Origin: Clostridiales bacterium PH28_bin88
Lineage (GTDB): Bacteria > Bacillota > PH28-bin88
DNA length: 45,405 bases
Direction: 5' to 3'
Assembly: GCA_000987045.1 (NCBI GenBank)
Contig: LAKY01000026.1
Coordinates: 1-45,405 of the forward strand
This document shows, piece after piece, positions 17,162 through 25,300 of this stretch. Below the pieces are notes generated by a model that searched no databases, was not told the DNA's origin, and was given only the letters and a program-made list of their open reading frames with translations. The translations under genes were made by a program, and so were the position numbers. Position 1 is the stretch's first letter. Every line of letters begins with the position of its first letter.

Positions 17162-17191
17162 ATGATAACTCTTCATTAATCACGATGTCAA
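17162..17191 (-). promoter_or_regulatory. Sigma-A promoter for the MFS gene
   Basis: On the - strand TTGACA (complement of 17186-17191) is followed after 18 nt by TATCAT (complement of 17162-17167). A perfect -35 and a 5 of 6 -10 give about 80 nt of leader. Confidence 0.65.
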
Positions 17192-17255
17192 CAAAATTTC
17201 CCTCAAGCAAACTTTCAAACTTTTATGACCCGAGAAGCAGGAATAGCAAAACTTC

Positions 17256-17284
17256 TTACGAATTATTAAAAATTGTGTTATAGT
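17256..17284 (+). promoter_or_regulatory. Candidate promoter for the nfnA-like gene
   Basis: TG, one base and TATAGT at 17276-17284 form an extended -10 element. The -35 candidate TTACGA at 17256-17261 is weak (17-nt spacer). It lies about 40 nt upstream of the gene. Confidence 0.45.
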
Positions 17285-17325
17285 ATTTAGTGCATACTTG
17301 TACAAGAAGGAGGGGTAAGTGAGTC

Positions 17326-18174
17326 GTGTACCGGATTCTAACTAAAAAGATCTTTTCACCCACCATCAAGCTCTTCGAGATCGAAGCTCCCATGGTGGCG
17401 GCTAAGGCCCAGGCGGGACAGTTTATCATCCTCCGGGTCAACGAGCAGGGTGAGCGCATCCCCCTGACCATTGCCGATTATAACCGGGAACGCGGGACCA
17501 TTACCGTTATATTCCAGGAGGCTGGAGCTACCACCCAGGAGCTGGGCTGTCTTGAAACCGGCGAAGGGGTGCTGGACTTCGTGGGCCCGCTAGGAGTACC
17601 TTCGGAAATAGAGAACTACGGCCGGGTGGTCTGTGTCGGCGGCGGGATTGGTGTTGCCCCCGTGCATCCCATTGCCAGGGCTTTAAAAGAAGCGGGCAAT
17701 GAGGTGATTTCCATCATTGGCGCCAGGACCAAGGAACTGCTTTTCTGGGAAGAGGAGATGCGGGCGGTAAGCAGCGAGCTGCTAGTGTCTACCGACGACG
17801 GTTCCTACAGCCACAAGGGGTTTGTTACCGACCTGCTGAAGCAGGTTATCGAGGAAAGGGGTAATGTATCCCATGTATGGGGGATTGGCCCCCTGCCGAT
17901 GATGCGGGCGGTAGCCAGAACCACTCAGCCCTATGAGATCAAGACCATTGTCAGCATGAACCCCATCATGGTGGATGGGACGGGCATGTGCGGCGCCTGC
18001 CGGGTAAGCGTGGGTAACGAGACCAAGTTTGCCTGCGTGGATGGGCCGGAGTTTGACGGCCATCTGGTGGACTGGGATTTAGCTACGCGCCGGTTGGCCA
18101 TGTTCAAGGATAAAGAACAACAGGCCCTGGCAGCTAGGAGTTGCGGTTGTGGAGGTGGTTGCGGATGCCATTAG
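17326..18174 (+). CDS. nfnA: NfnA-like FAD/[2Fe-2S] subunit (sulfide/dihydroorotate dehydrogenase-like)
   Basis: 282 residues. An N-terminal FAD-binding domain and a central NAD(P)-binding domain (VVCVGGGIGVAPVHP at about 103-117) are followed by an iron-sulfur segment with Cys222, Cys225 and Cys237 and a nearby Asp217. With the next gene it matches the NfnAB type of electron-bifurcating NADH-dependent ferredoxin:NADP+ oxidoreductase. The last ten residues are Gly/Cys-rich (CGCGGGCGCH), and their codons overlap the ribosome-binding site and start of the next gene. The GTG start follows GGAGGGG. The same family is also annotated as glutamate synthase-associated protein. Confidence 0.82.
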   Translation: MYRILTKKIFSPTIKLFEIEAPMVAAKAQAGQFIILRVNEQGERIPLTIADYNRERGTITVIFQEAGATTQELGCLETGEGVLDFVGPLGVPSEIENYGRVVCVGGGIGVAPVHPIARALKEAGNEVISIIGARTKELLFWEEEMRAVSSELLVSTDDGSYSHKGFVTDLLKQVIEERGNVSHVWGIGPLPMMRAVARTTQPYEIKTIVSMNPIMVDGTGMCGACRVSVGNETKFACVDGPEFDGHLVDWDLATRRLAMFKDKEQQALAARSCGCGGGCGCH

Positions 18175-19553
18175 TAACCGAAAAGAACCCGATGCCTTCC
18201 CAGGATGCTGCCGTTCGCAGAAAGAATTTCAATGAAGTCGCCCTGGGGTACAGTGAGGAAGCCGCCCTAGCGGAGGCAGCGCGCTGTATCCAGTGTGCCA
18301 AGCCCAACTGTCAAAAAGGGTGCCCGGTGGAGGTGCCGATTAAAGAGTTTATCAGCCTTGTCCAGAAAAAGGACTTCGCGGGCGCTATTAGTAAAATCAA
18401 AGAAAAAAATAACCTGCCGGCTATCTGCGGTAGGGTTTGCCCGCAGGAAAGCCAGTGCGAGAAATACTGTAACATTGGTAAGAAGGCCGAGCCGGTGGGT
18501 ATTGGACGACTGGAACGGTTTGCGGCTGATTGGGAATTGGCGCAGGGGGTCAAGGCGCCGGAGATCGAGGCCAGTACCGGTAAAAAGGTGGCCGTTATCG
18601 GCGCCGGACCGGCAGGTCTCACCTGTGCCGCGGACCTGGCCAAGATGGGGCACCAGGTAACGGTATTCGAAGCCTTGCACGTGGCGGGCGGGGTGTTGAT
18701 GTACGGTATTCCGGAATTCCGTCTGCCCAAGAGGATCGTGCAGACCGAGATCGACACCATTCGCAAAATGGGCGTTGATATCCAGGTTAACGCGGTAGTG
18801 GGTAAGGTCACCAGTGTGGACGAATTGATGGAACAGGGTTATGACGCCGTGTTTATCGGTACCGGCGCCGGTCTGCCCTACTTCATGAATATCCCTGGAG
18901 AGAACCTCATCGGGGTTTACTCCGCCAATGAGTTTCTTACCCGGACCAACTTGATGAAGGCCTACGATTTTCCCAACAATGCTACCCCGATCAATGTTGG
19001 TAGACGGGTGGCGGTAATCGGAGCCGGTAACGTGGCCATGGATGGCGCCCGTACAGCGTTGCGCCTGGGAGCGGAAGAATCCTACATCGTATACCGCCGT
19101 TCCGCCGAGGAGATGCCGGCGCGTCACGAAGAAGTGGAGCATGCGGAAGAGGAAGGCGTGATCTTCAAGCTTCTAACCAGCCCCATCGAGTTTCATGGGG
19201 ACGATCAAGGCCGGGTTGTGGGCATGACCTGCGTGAGGTTTGAACTGGGTGAACCGGATGCCTCCGGTCGCCGCAGTCCGGTACGTATCCCGGGTTCTGA
19301 ATTCTACATGGAGATCGATACAGTGGTGATGGCGATCGGGCAGGGCCCAAACCCGCTGGTGCTGCGAACCACCCCTGGCCTGGAGCTTAACAGGCGGGGC
19401 AACATCGTGGCTGATGAGGAAACTGGCGCTACTTCCAAGCCTGGAGTGTTTGCCGGAGGGGATATCGTTACCGGCGCCGCAACGGTGATCTTGGCTATGG
19501 GTGCGGGCAAGAAGGCTGCCCGGGCTATTGACGAGTACTTGAAACAAAAATAG
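18165..19553 (+). CDS. nfnB: NfnB-like / NADPH-dependent glutamate synthase small-subunit homologue
   Basis: 462 residues. N-terminal [4Fe-4S] ferredoxin-like cysteines (CIQCAKPNCQKGCP, then CGRVCPQESQCEKYC) are followed by two nucleotide-binding Rossmann domains (VIGAGPAGLTCAADL at about 145-159; VIGAGNVAMDGARTAL). No large glutamate synthase subunit is present, so with the adjacent NfnA-like gene an electron-bifurcating transhydrogenase is the better reading. The ATG at 18165 overlaps the preceding gene by ten bases and follows GGAGGTGG. The neighbouring folD and fchA use or make NADP(H)-linked one-carbon units. Confidence 0.85.
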   Translation: MPLVTEKNPMPSQDAAVRRKNFNEVALGYSEEAALAEAARCIQCAKPNCQKGCPVEVPIKEFISLVQKKDFAGAISKIKEKNNLPAICGRVCPQESQCEKYCNIGKKAEPVGIGRLERFAADWELAQGVKAPEIEASTGKKVAVIGAGPAGLTCAADLAKMGHQVTVFEALHVAGGVLMYGIPEFRLPKRIVQTEIDTIRKMGVDIQVNAVVGKVTSVDELMEQGYDAVFIGTGAGLPYFMNIPGENLIGVYSANEFLTRTNLMKAYDFPNNATPINVGRRVAVIGAGNVAMDGARTALRLGAEESYIVYRRSAEEMPARHEEVEHAEEEGVIFKLLTSPIEFHGDDQGRVVGMTCVRFELGEPDASGRRSPVRIPGSEFYMEIDTVVMAIGQGPNPLVLRTTPGLELNRRGNIVADEETGATSKPGVFAGGDIVTGAATVILAMGAGKKAARAIDEYLKQK

Positions 19554-19572
19554 GTTGCCGGCTGGGATAAAA

Positions 19573-19598
19573 GGGGCTGGGCGATTAGTCCCAGCCCC
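19573..19598 (+). terminator. Strong hairpin after nfnB
   Basis: GGGGCTGGG at 19573-19581 and CCCAGCCCC at 19590-19598 form a perfect 9-bp G+C stem with an 8-nt loop. The tail TGATTCTC lacks a real T-run. Confidence 0.55.
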
Positions 19599-19639
19599 TG
19601 ATTCTCGCTGTACATTACGCCGGCTATTTTGTATGTTAG

Positions 19640-19645
19640 TATAAT
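19640..19645 (+). promoter_or_regulatory. Candidate -10 element upstream of folD
   Basis: A perfect TATAAT lies 81 nt before folD, after the nfnB hairpin. No convincing -35 box was found at 16-18 nt; TTACGC at 19 nt is the nearest. Confidence 0.35.
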
Positions 19646-19726
19646 CACGCGGATATTTTTGGGACATTAGAGGAGATTTATGGAATACTACCGTGCAGTA
19701 AAGAAATTAACAAGGAGGGAAAAGAA

Positions 19727-20581
19727 ATGGCAAACCTGATTGACGGTAAGGCGGTGGCAAAGCAGATCAAGGAGGAATTGATCTCCGAGGTCAGTCAACT
19801 GAGGGAGGAAGGGATCTTTCCCAAATTAGCGGTGGTGCTGGTAGGTGATGATCCCGCTTCAGTGGTGTATGCCCGTTCCAAAGAGAAAGCGGCCTCAGGA
19901 GTTGGCATCGATTACGAACTGTTTGCCCTGCCGGCGGATACCCCGGAAGAGGATGTGCTGGCCCTGATTGAACGTTTAAACAAGGATACCTCCGTCCATG
20001 GGATCATGGTAGAACTGCCCTTGCCCAAGCACATCTCCAAGGAAAAGGTGATGGGCGCCGTATCCCCAGTTAAAGACGTTGACGGGGTACACCCGATTAA
20101 CCGGGGCTACATCCTTAGCGGTGAAGAGGGACTCTTCCCGGCTACGCCTCAAAGCTGTGTGGAAATTATGCTGCGAACCGGCGTGCAACTCCAGGGCAAG
20201 CATGCGGTCATCGTGGGCCGGGGAGAAACAGTGGGCAAACCGCTGGTATTCTTACTCCTGAAACATAACCCCACCATTACCGTTTGCCATTCCCGTACCC
20301 CAGACCTGGGCTACTTTACCCGGCAGGCGGATATCCTGATCGCCGCGGTGGGTAAGGCTAAAATGATCAAGGCCGATATGGTGAAGCCAGGAGCTATCGT
20401 GGTTGACGCAGGCATCAATGAAGTGGAGGGCGGCGGCATTTGCGGCGACGTGGACTTCGATAACGTGAAGGAAGTTGCCGGCGCCATTACCCCTGTACCT
20501 GGCGGTGTGGGCTCCTTGACTACCCAATTGATCTTTAAAAACGTTCTCAAAGGTCTGAAGATGCAGCTCGGAAAAAACTAG
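19727..20581 (+). CDS. folD: Bifunctional methylene-THF dehydrogenase / methenyl-THF cyclohydrolase
   Basis: 284 residues, normal length. FolD interconverts 5,10-methylene-, 5,10-methenyl- and 10-formyl-tetrahydrofolate with NADP(H). The catalytic region SVVYARSKEKAA with its lysine, KDVDGVHPINRG, the NADP site VIVGRGETVGKP and the closing PGGVGSLT are visible. The last two differ slightly from the commonest VGRSxIVGKP and PGGVGPMT forms. AAGGAGGG precedes the ATG. With fchA downstream it points to one-carbon flux as in the methyl branch of the Wood-Ljungdahl pathway. Confidence 0.96.
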   Translation: MANLIDGKAVAKQIKEELISEVSQLREEGIFPKLAVVLVGDDPASVVYARSKEKAASGVGIDYELFALPADTPEEDVLALIERLNKDTSVHGIMVELPLPKHISKEKVMGAVSPVKDVDGVHPINRGYILSGEEGLFPATPQSCVEIMLRTGVQLQGKHAVIVGRGETVGKPLVFLLLKHNPTITVCHSRTPDLGYFTRQADILIAAVGKAKMIKADMVKPGAIVVDAGINEVEGGGICGDVDFDNVKEVAGAITPVPGGVGSLTTQLIFKNVLKGLKMQLGKN

Positions 20582-20663
20582 GGGTTGACCACTTCGTGAC
20601 CAGTTGCCAGCGGTTGCTGGCGCGGCTTAAAAAGACTATGATATGAGGGGAGGCAATCAGAAA

Positions 20664-21296
20664 ATGAGTGAGGTATGGGATTGGTCATTCAGGAAAGTTG
20701 TGGAGGTATCCGCTTCCGATTCCCCGACCCCTGGTGGGGGCAGCGTATCCGCGCTGGTAGCCAGCCTGGGTGTGGCCATGGTGGCAATGGTCGGCAACCT
20801 TACCTTGGGTAAGGAGAAGTATAAGGACGTGGAACCTGAGGTGAAAGAGATCCTGGACAAGGCGTACGGTATCATTGGCCGGCTGGAGCAGTTGGTGGAT
20901 CAAGATATCGCCGAATTCGGGAATTTCATGAAGGTGCTCAAGATGCCTAAAGACACGGACGAAGAAAAAGCGTTGAGGCAGGCCCGGATGCAGGAAGCAC
21001 TGAAGAGCGCTACCGATACGCCTTTGGAAATTGCCTCTACCTGCCTTGAGGCGGTAAAACTGGCCGAGCAGCTTTCCAAGATCGGTAACAAGGGAGCGAT
21101 CAGCGACGTGGGTGTTGCCGCCTATGTGGCCGAAGCCGCCCTGAACAGCGCACTGTTGAGCGTGGACATCAACCTCCCGGGTATCAAGGACGCGGACTAT
21201 GTGGCCAGGGCATCCGCCGAAAGAGCGCGCCTGGTCAACGAAGCACTTGCTCTTAAAGAACAGGCGGTTGCCAAAGTCCAGGAACGCCTAAAATGA
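20664..21296 (+). CDS. fchA: FchA-type methenyl-tetrahydrofolate cyclohydrolase (cyclodeaminase family)
   Basis: 210 residues, mostly helical. The family start SDSPTPGGGSVSALVASLG and the segment GNKGAISDVGVAA match the formiminotransferase-cyclodeaminase/FchA fold that hydrolyses methenyl-THF to formyl-THF or deaminates formimino-THF. GGGGAGGC at 20647-20654 supports the ATG at 20664 over the ATG at 20643. Its position after folD suggests cyclohydrolase activity. Its stop overlaps the xseA start (ATGA), linking it to the DNA-repair and isoprenoid cluster that follows. Confidence 0.88.
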   Translation: MSEVWDWSFRKVVEVSASDSPTPGGGSVSALVASLGVAMVAMVGNLTLGKEKYKDVEPEVKEILDKAYGIIGRLEQLVDQDIAEFGNFMKVLKMPKDTDEEKALRQARMQEALKSATDTPLEIASTCLEAVKLAEQLSKIGNKGAISDVGVAAYVAEAALNSALLSVDINLPGIKDADYVARASAERARLVNEALALKEQAVAKVQERLK

Positions 21297-22558
21297 GCCG
21301 CTTCGTTTCCTCTCCCCGCATCCTTACCGTCAAGGAGTTGACAGGGTTCCTCAAGGAATTGCTGGAGGGAAACCAGGCGTTGCAGAACGTGTGGGTGAGA
21401 GGCGAAGTTTCCAACTGCCGCCTACCCTCTTCGGGGCATATGTACTTTACCTTGAAGGATGAAAGCGCCTCAATTCGATGCGTAATGTTCAGGTCCCAGG
21501 TGTCCCGGCTGATCTTTCGCCTTGAGGACGGCCTCCAGGTGCTGGCTCGGGGGTATGTTTCTCTTTATGAGCGGGACGGGCAGTACCAGCTTTATGTGCA
21601 GGAACTGCAGCCCGCCGGGGTGGGTGACCTGCACCTGGCGTTCCAGCAATTGAAGGTTAAGCTGGAAAGGGAGGGGCTGTTTAACCCTGCCCATAAATCA
21701 CCAATACCGGTTCTGCCGCGCAGAATCGGTATTGTTACTTCTCCTACCGGGGCTGCTATCCGGGATCTCATCACCATTATCACCAGGCGGTGCCCGGGGG
21801 TGGAACTGGTGGTGGCGCCTGCCGCCGTGCAGGGGGACGCGGCGCCTGCCGAGATCTGCTTGGCCATGGACCGGTTAAACCGGTTTGGTGGAGTGGATGT
21901 GATCATCGTGGGCCGCGGTGGGGGGTCGCTGGAAGAATTATGGGCGTTTAACACGGAGCCGGTCGCCCGGGCTATCTTCGCCTCCCGCATCCCGGTTATT
22001 TCCGCGGTAGGCCACGAAACCGACTTCACCATTGCCGATTTCGTGGCTGACCTGCGGGCGCCGACCCCTTCCGCGGCTGCGGAACTGGTGGTTCCCCTGA
22101 AGGCGGAACTGTACCGCCGGCTGGGGGAACTAAGCTTACGCCTGGAGCAGGGGATCACGCGGCGATTGGAAGCCAACAGGGCGAAGCTGGGCTACCTCAG
22201 CCAGAGTTGGGCCTTGACTCGCCCGGAAAGCCGGTTGAACCAGTTGCGACAGTACATTGACACGCTCTCCCGCCAGGTGCATTCCTTGGTACAGGGTCAG
22301 CGGCAGGAGAGGCATGCACGGCTGGCAGAGCTGGCGGGTAGGCTGGAGGTCTTAAGTCCCTTGGGTATCCTGCAGCGGGGGTATGCCCTTTGCCGGACGG
22401 AGTCGGGGGCGGTGATCCGGGAGTATGGACAGGTGGCGCCCGGGCAACGGGTCGACGTGGTCCTTGCGAGAGGGAGCCTACTGTGTAGGGTTGAGGAGCA
22501 AAGGGGGGAACACGGGTGGCAGCTGGCAAGAAGGCAAAACCGGGACGGGAAGCATTGA
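21293..22558 (+). CDS. xseA: Exodeoxyribonuclease VII large subunit
   Basis: 421 residues. An N-terminal OB-fold DNA-binding domain (about 1-100; VWVRGEVSNCRLPSSGHMYFTLKD) is followed by the catalytic domain with RIGIVTSPTGAAIRD and the active-site region IIVGRGGGSLEELWAFN plus GHETDFTIADFVADLRAPTPSAAAE. Coiled-coil helices follow. It degrades single-stranded DNA with XseB. It overlaps fchA by four bases and xseB by 43. Confidence 0.96.
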   Translation: MSRFVSSPRILTVKELTGFLKELLEGNQALQNVWVRGEVSNCRLPSSGHMYFTLKDESASIRCVMFRSQVSRLIFRLEDGLQVLARGYVSLYERDGQYQLYVQELQPAGVGDLHLAFQQLKVKLEREGLFNPAHKSPIPVLPRRIGIVTSPTGAAIRDLITIITRRCPGVELVVAPAAVQGDAAPAEICLAMDRLNRFGGVDVIIVGRGGGSLEELWAFNTEPVARAIFASRIPVISAVGHETDFTIADFVADLRAPTPSAAAELVVPLKAELYRRLGELSLRLEQGITRRLEANRAKLGYLSQSWALTRPESRLNQLRQYIDTLSRQVHSLVQGQRQERHARLAELAGRLEVLSPLGILQRGYALCRTESGAVIREYGQVAPGQRVDVVLARGSLLCRVEEQRGEHGWQLARRQNRDGKH

Positions 22559-22791
22559 ATTTTGAGGAGGCCCTCGCCCGGTTGGAAACAGTGGTGAGAA
22601 CCCTGGAATCCGGCGAATTGAGTCTCGAAGACGCCCTGCAGCAGTTTGAACTCGGTATCGGCCTGACACGCATCTGCAACGAGCACTTAAATAAGGCGGA
22701 AAACAGGATCAGGGTGCTCATGGATACGGAGGATGGGAGACTGGTGACGGAGCCTTTTAAATGGAATCAGGAAAGCGGTGGAAAAGATTAA
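22516..22791 (+). CDS. xseB: Exodeoxyribonuclease VII small subunit
   Basis: 91 residues. The family motif NFEEALARLETVVRTLESGELSLEDALQQFELG is complete. The GTG start lies inside the 3' end of xseA behind GGGGGGAA, and the stop overlaps the ispA start (TAATG). The C-terminal 20 residues extend beyond the usual core. Confidence 0.95.
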   Translation: MAAGKKAKPGREALNFEEALARLETVVRTLESGELSLEDALQQFELGIGLTRICNEHLNKAENRIRVLMDTEDGRLVTEPFKWNQESGGKD

Positions 22792-23681
22792 TGGACCTCG
22801 AAACGTACCTGAGTTCACGGTTGGCCTTGGTTAACCATGCCTTGGAACGGTTGATCCCCTCCGGAGAAGCATACCCCCAGGTGATCCACCAGGCGATGCG
22901 TTACAGTACCTTTGCCGGCGGTAAACGGCTACGACCCATTCTGACCCTGGCGGCAGCGGAAGCGGTCGGTGGCGACCCGGAGCGGGCGCTGCCTACTGCT
23001 TGCGCACTGGAAATGATTCACACCTATTCCCTTATTCACGACGATCTGCCGGCGATGGACAACGATGACTTTCGCCGGGGTATCCCGACTTGCCACAAGG
23101 CATACGGAGAGGCGATGGCTATTTTAGCCGGAGATGCCCTGTTGACCCGCGCCTTCGAAGTACTGTCCGGTAACGCTGAACTGCCGGGGGTATCCCCGGA
23201 GGTGGCATTGAGGGTAATCCGTGAGGTAGCCGAAGCGGCGGGCAGTTTAGGCCTGATTGCCGGGCAGGTGGTGGACATTCAATCCGAGGGTGTGCCCGTT
23301 TCAACGGAGACCCTTCGCTACATTCATGAACACAAAACCGGGGTGTTGTTTAAGACGGCAGTGCGCTCCGGTGCTCTGATCTCCATGGCCAGCGAAAAAA
23401 AACTGGTAGCCCTTACGGATTACGCGGGATATTTGGGGTTGGCGTTTCAAATCACTGATGATATACTTGACGTAGAAGGGACCATTGAAAAACTTGGCAA
23501 AAGCGTGGGCAGCGATGAAAAAAAACTAAAAGCAACCTATCCGGCCCTTTTTGGGCTGGCCAGATCAAAGGAACTCGCGGGAGAGGCTGTTGCCCAGGCC
23601 ATCTCCAGTCTGGAAGGTCTGGGAGCCCCGGCGGAGCCGTTAAGGGAGATGGCCAGATACCTCCTGGCCCGCGACCACTAA
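22791..23681 (+). CDS. ispA: Farnesyl/geranyl diphosphate synthase
   Basis: 296 residues of the all-helical polyprenyl synthase fold. It carries the first aspartate-rich motif in IHDDLPAMDNDDFRRG and the second in FQITDDILD, which bind magnesium and allylic diphosphate. It condenses IPP with DMAPP/GPP, most likely to FPP. The frame extends to 22761, but the ATG at 22791 overlapping the xseB stop is the natural start. Dxs, which feeds the same pathway, lies downstream beyond the OLE RNA locus. Confidence 0.95.
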   Translation: MDLETYLSSRLALVNHALERLIPSGEAYPQVIHQAMRYSTFAGGKRLRPILTLAAAEAVGGDPERALPTACALEMIHTYSLIHDDLPAMDNDDFRRGIPTCHKAYGEAMAILAGDALLTRAFEVLSGNAELPGVSPEVALRVIREVAEAAGSLGLIAGQVVDIQSEGVPVSTETLRYIHEHKTGVLFKTAVRSGALISMASEKKLVALTDYAGYLGLAFQITDDILDVEGTIEKLGKSVGSDEKKLKATYPALFGLARSKELAGEAVAQAISSLEGLGAPAEPLREMARYLLARDH

Positions 23682-23836
23682 ACCAGAAATCAAAGGTCAG
23701 AAAACAGCGTTTCCGGGGAGTTAGAGATGTTAGGAGCAAGCGCGGCTAAAGGAAGGTATAGCGAAAACCGCGGCCCATACAGGTGTACTAAAGCGGGTAG
23801 CGGTTCTTAGCGGCTTCTTTTGGCCTTTTTCGTCAT

Positions 23837-23865
23837 TTGCGTGAACCGGGTTTCCGTGTTATAAT
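23837..23865 (+). promoter_or_regulatory. Sigma-A extended -10 promoter of the OLE RNA
   Basis: TTGCGT at 23837-23842 and a perfect TATAAT at 23860-23865 are separated by 17 nt. TG one base before the -10 makes it an extended -10. A start near 23872 falls just before the closing helix of the RNA. No gene lies in the 190 bases between ispA and this promoter. Confidence 0.75.
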
Positions 23866-23871
23866 ACTTTT

Positions 23872-24500
23872 CCGGTTACAAAAGACGGGTGGGTGGTGCA
23901 GTATTCTAGTCGGCACGGCCAACTTTGAAGGCGGGCCTAAAAATCCGTCAAGGGCACAGCGATGAAGTTCCTGGTGCTGGCTGCCGACGCCCAGTCGGGG
24001 GCTGGTGCTGGGAGTTAAGGGGGTGGGGCGATCTACAATGGCATGTAGGCGTTGACCCCGCCCCCGTGGAGACCCAAGTGTGTGGTTGGCCCTATGCGCA
24101 AGGATAGGGGGCTATGGCTTGGGATATAAACCTGCATGTCGGTACAAAAGGGTGCTGGCTGCAGCGTAGCCTGCCTTGAGTGGGAATGGTGGATGTAGGT
24201 GTTCATGCCCGCAGGTGCTATGGCCATAGCCTTGCGCGCGTGCTACTTGAAACCATTACTGCAAAAGAGGCTAGAGGTTGGTTAGTGCCGCCGAGGAAAA
24301 CTCCTAGTCTGTTTACCAACGGTAAGGCTTACCGGGGATTAAAGTGTGCGCTTAGTGGTAATCTAGTCCTGCCGGCGGCGACGCGGCGGAGCCGCCCTTA
24401 AAGGGAAACCACCAGTACGGCGACGACTGGCGGGCGACTGGGAAAACCAACTGGACCTATGCCACAACATTTACCTGGTAAGCTGCCACCCACCCATATT
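23872..24500 (+). ncRNA. ole: OLE RNA (ornate, large, extremophilic RNA)
   Basis: A non-coding stretch of about 630 nt between ispA and the gene for a small polytopic membrane protein next to dxs. This is the size and address described for OLE RNA in anaerobic and extremophilic Firmicutes. A strong promoter precedes it. GGGTGGGTGG at 23887-23896 pairs perfectly with CCACCCACCC at 24486-24495, closing the whole molecule. Inside, GGGGGTGGGG (24019-24028) pairs with CCCCGCCCCC (24056-24065) around an inner CTACA/TGTAG helix, and nested CCCAAG/CTTGGG with CCCTAT/ATAGGG arms lie at 24073-24123. Short ORFs here lack support. OLE RNA forms a membrane-associated complex with OapA and is linked to stress and magnesium tolerance. 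I did not run a covariance model; both ends are estimates. Confidence 0.88.
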
Positions 24501-24667
24501 AATGACCAGTTGCTGCTAGTGACTGGTTCCGTTTCATGGGATCTACATACGAAAGAGGAACGCAGCCACGCGGCCTGAACATATTTGAACTTTAGTATAT
24601 CTCTTTCTGACGAGCGTTATACTATGATATGCAGTAAACTTGAACCACCGCAGGGTATCGGTTAATT

Positions 24668-24698
24668 CTAGTAACTAGTCACCAGCACTAGTTACTAG
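24668..24698. repeat. Perfect 12-bp inverted repeat of GTGACTA-type heptamers before oapA
   Basis: CTAGTAACTAGT at 24668-24679 is the exact reverse complement of ACTAGTTACTAG at 24687-24698, with the loop CACCAGC. Read as 7-mers (TAGTAAC, TAGTCAC) it belongs to the family seen at 27199-27240. The hairpin ends 3 nt before the GAGGTGA ribosome-binding site of oapA, so it could affect translation or mark an RNA end. Confidence 0.8.
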
Positions 24699-24714
24699 AT
24701 CGAGGTGAACCTTA

Positions 24715-25299
24715 TTGGGGAAAAATAACCGGGGTGCTTGGAAAAATGCATTGCTGGTAGCCTTCGGGACTTTTTTTTTAGCGGTTGTCATCAGCCTGGG
24801 GTCCCAGTACCTTCTCGGCAAATTAACATCTCTTATTTTATCATTTGTCCTCCTGATGGCCATTATTCTCACCGGCATTATTTTTGATATCATTGGGGTA
24901 GCGGCGGCGGTCGCCGACGAGGCCCCGTTTCATGCCAGGGCGGCAAAACGTCTCAACGGGGCCTCTCAAAGCATTCTCCTGGTGAGAAACGCTGACCGGG
25001 TTGCTAATTTTTGTAACGATGTGGTGGGGGACGTGGCGGGCACCCTCAGTGGGGCCATTGGCGCTGCCATCGCTTTACGGTTGGCCTTTAGCCAACCCGG
25101 CGCTTATGAATTGCTGGCCGTAACCACCATGGCGGGAGTTGTCGCTGCTGTAACGGTAGGCGGTAAGGCCTTGGGTAAGAGTATGGCTATCAACCAGGCG
25201 GTCCAAATTGTCTGGAGGGTGAGCCTAATCCTGGCCTGGCTGGAAAATTCGCTGGGTATTCGCCTACTGGCGGGGTTACCTAAAAAGGGGAGACGATGA
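24715..25299 (+). CDS. oapA: OapA, OLE RNA-associated membrane protein
   Basis: 194 residues with about four membrane helices (roughly 12-34, 38-67, 109-125, 131-150). A conserved-looking charged loop lies between the second and third helices ([19 protein letters not shown], then NDVVGD, residues about 78-106). Size, topology and location immediately after the OLE RNA and before dxs match OapA, the integral membrane partner of OLE RNA first found in Bacillus halodurans. The TTG start lies 6 nt after GAGGTGA. The dxs start follows one base after the stop. The function of the complex is only partly known, so the activity here is inferred from family and synteny. Confidence 0.85.
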   Translation: MGKNNRGAWKNALLVAFGTFFLAVVISLGSQYLLGKLTSLILSFVLLMAIILTGIIFDIIGVAAAVADEAPFHARAAKRLNGASQSILLVRNADRVANFCNDVVGDVAGTLSGAIGAAIALRLAFSQPGAYELLAVTTMAGVVAAVTVGGKALGKSMAINQAVQIVWRVSLILAWLENSLGIRLLAGLPKKGRR

Positions 25300-25300
25300 G

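Noticed and set aside
20606..20621. GCCAGC-GGTT-GCTGGC hairpin after folD as a terminator
   Set aside because: No T-run follows, and fchA is only about 40 nt downstream on the same strand.
24180..24401. 73-codon ORF and a 60-codon ORF (23925-24107) inside the ispA-oapA gap
   Set aside because: They lack ribosome-binding sites and family resemblance, and they lie inside the strongly structured OLE RNA.
14940..25299. Functional link between the MgtC-like protein and OLE/OapA through magnesium
   Set aside because: Both families have magnesium associations in other organisms, but they are about 9 kb apart with nothing shared in the sequence.
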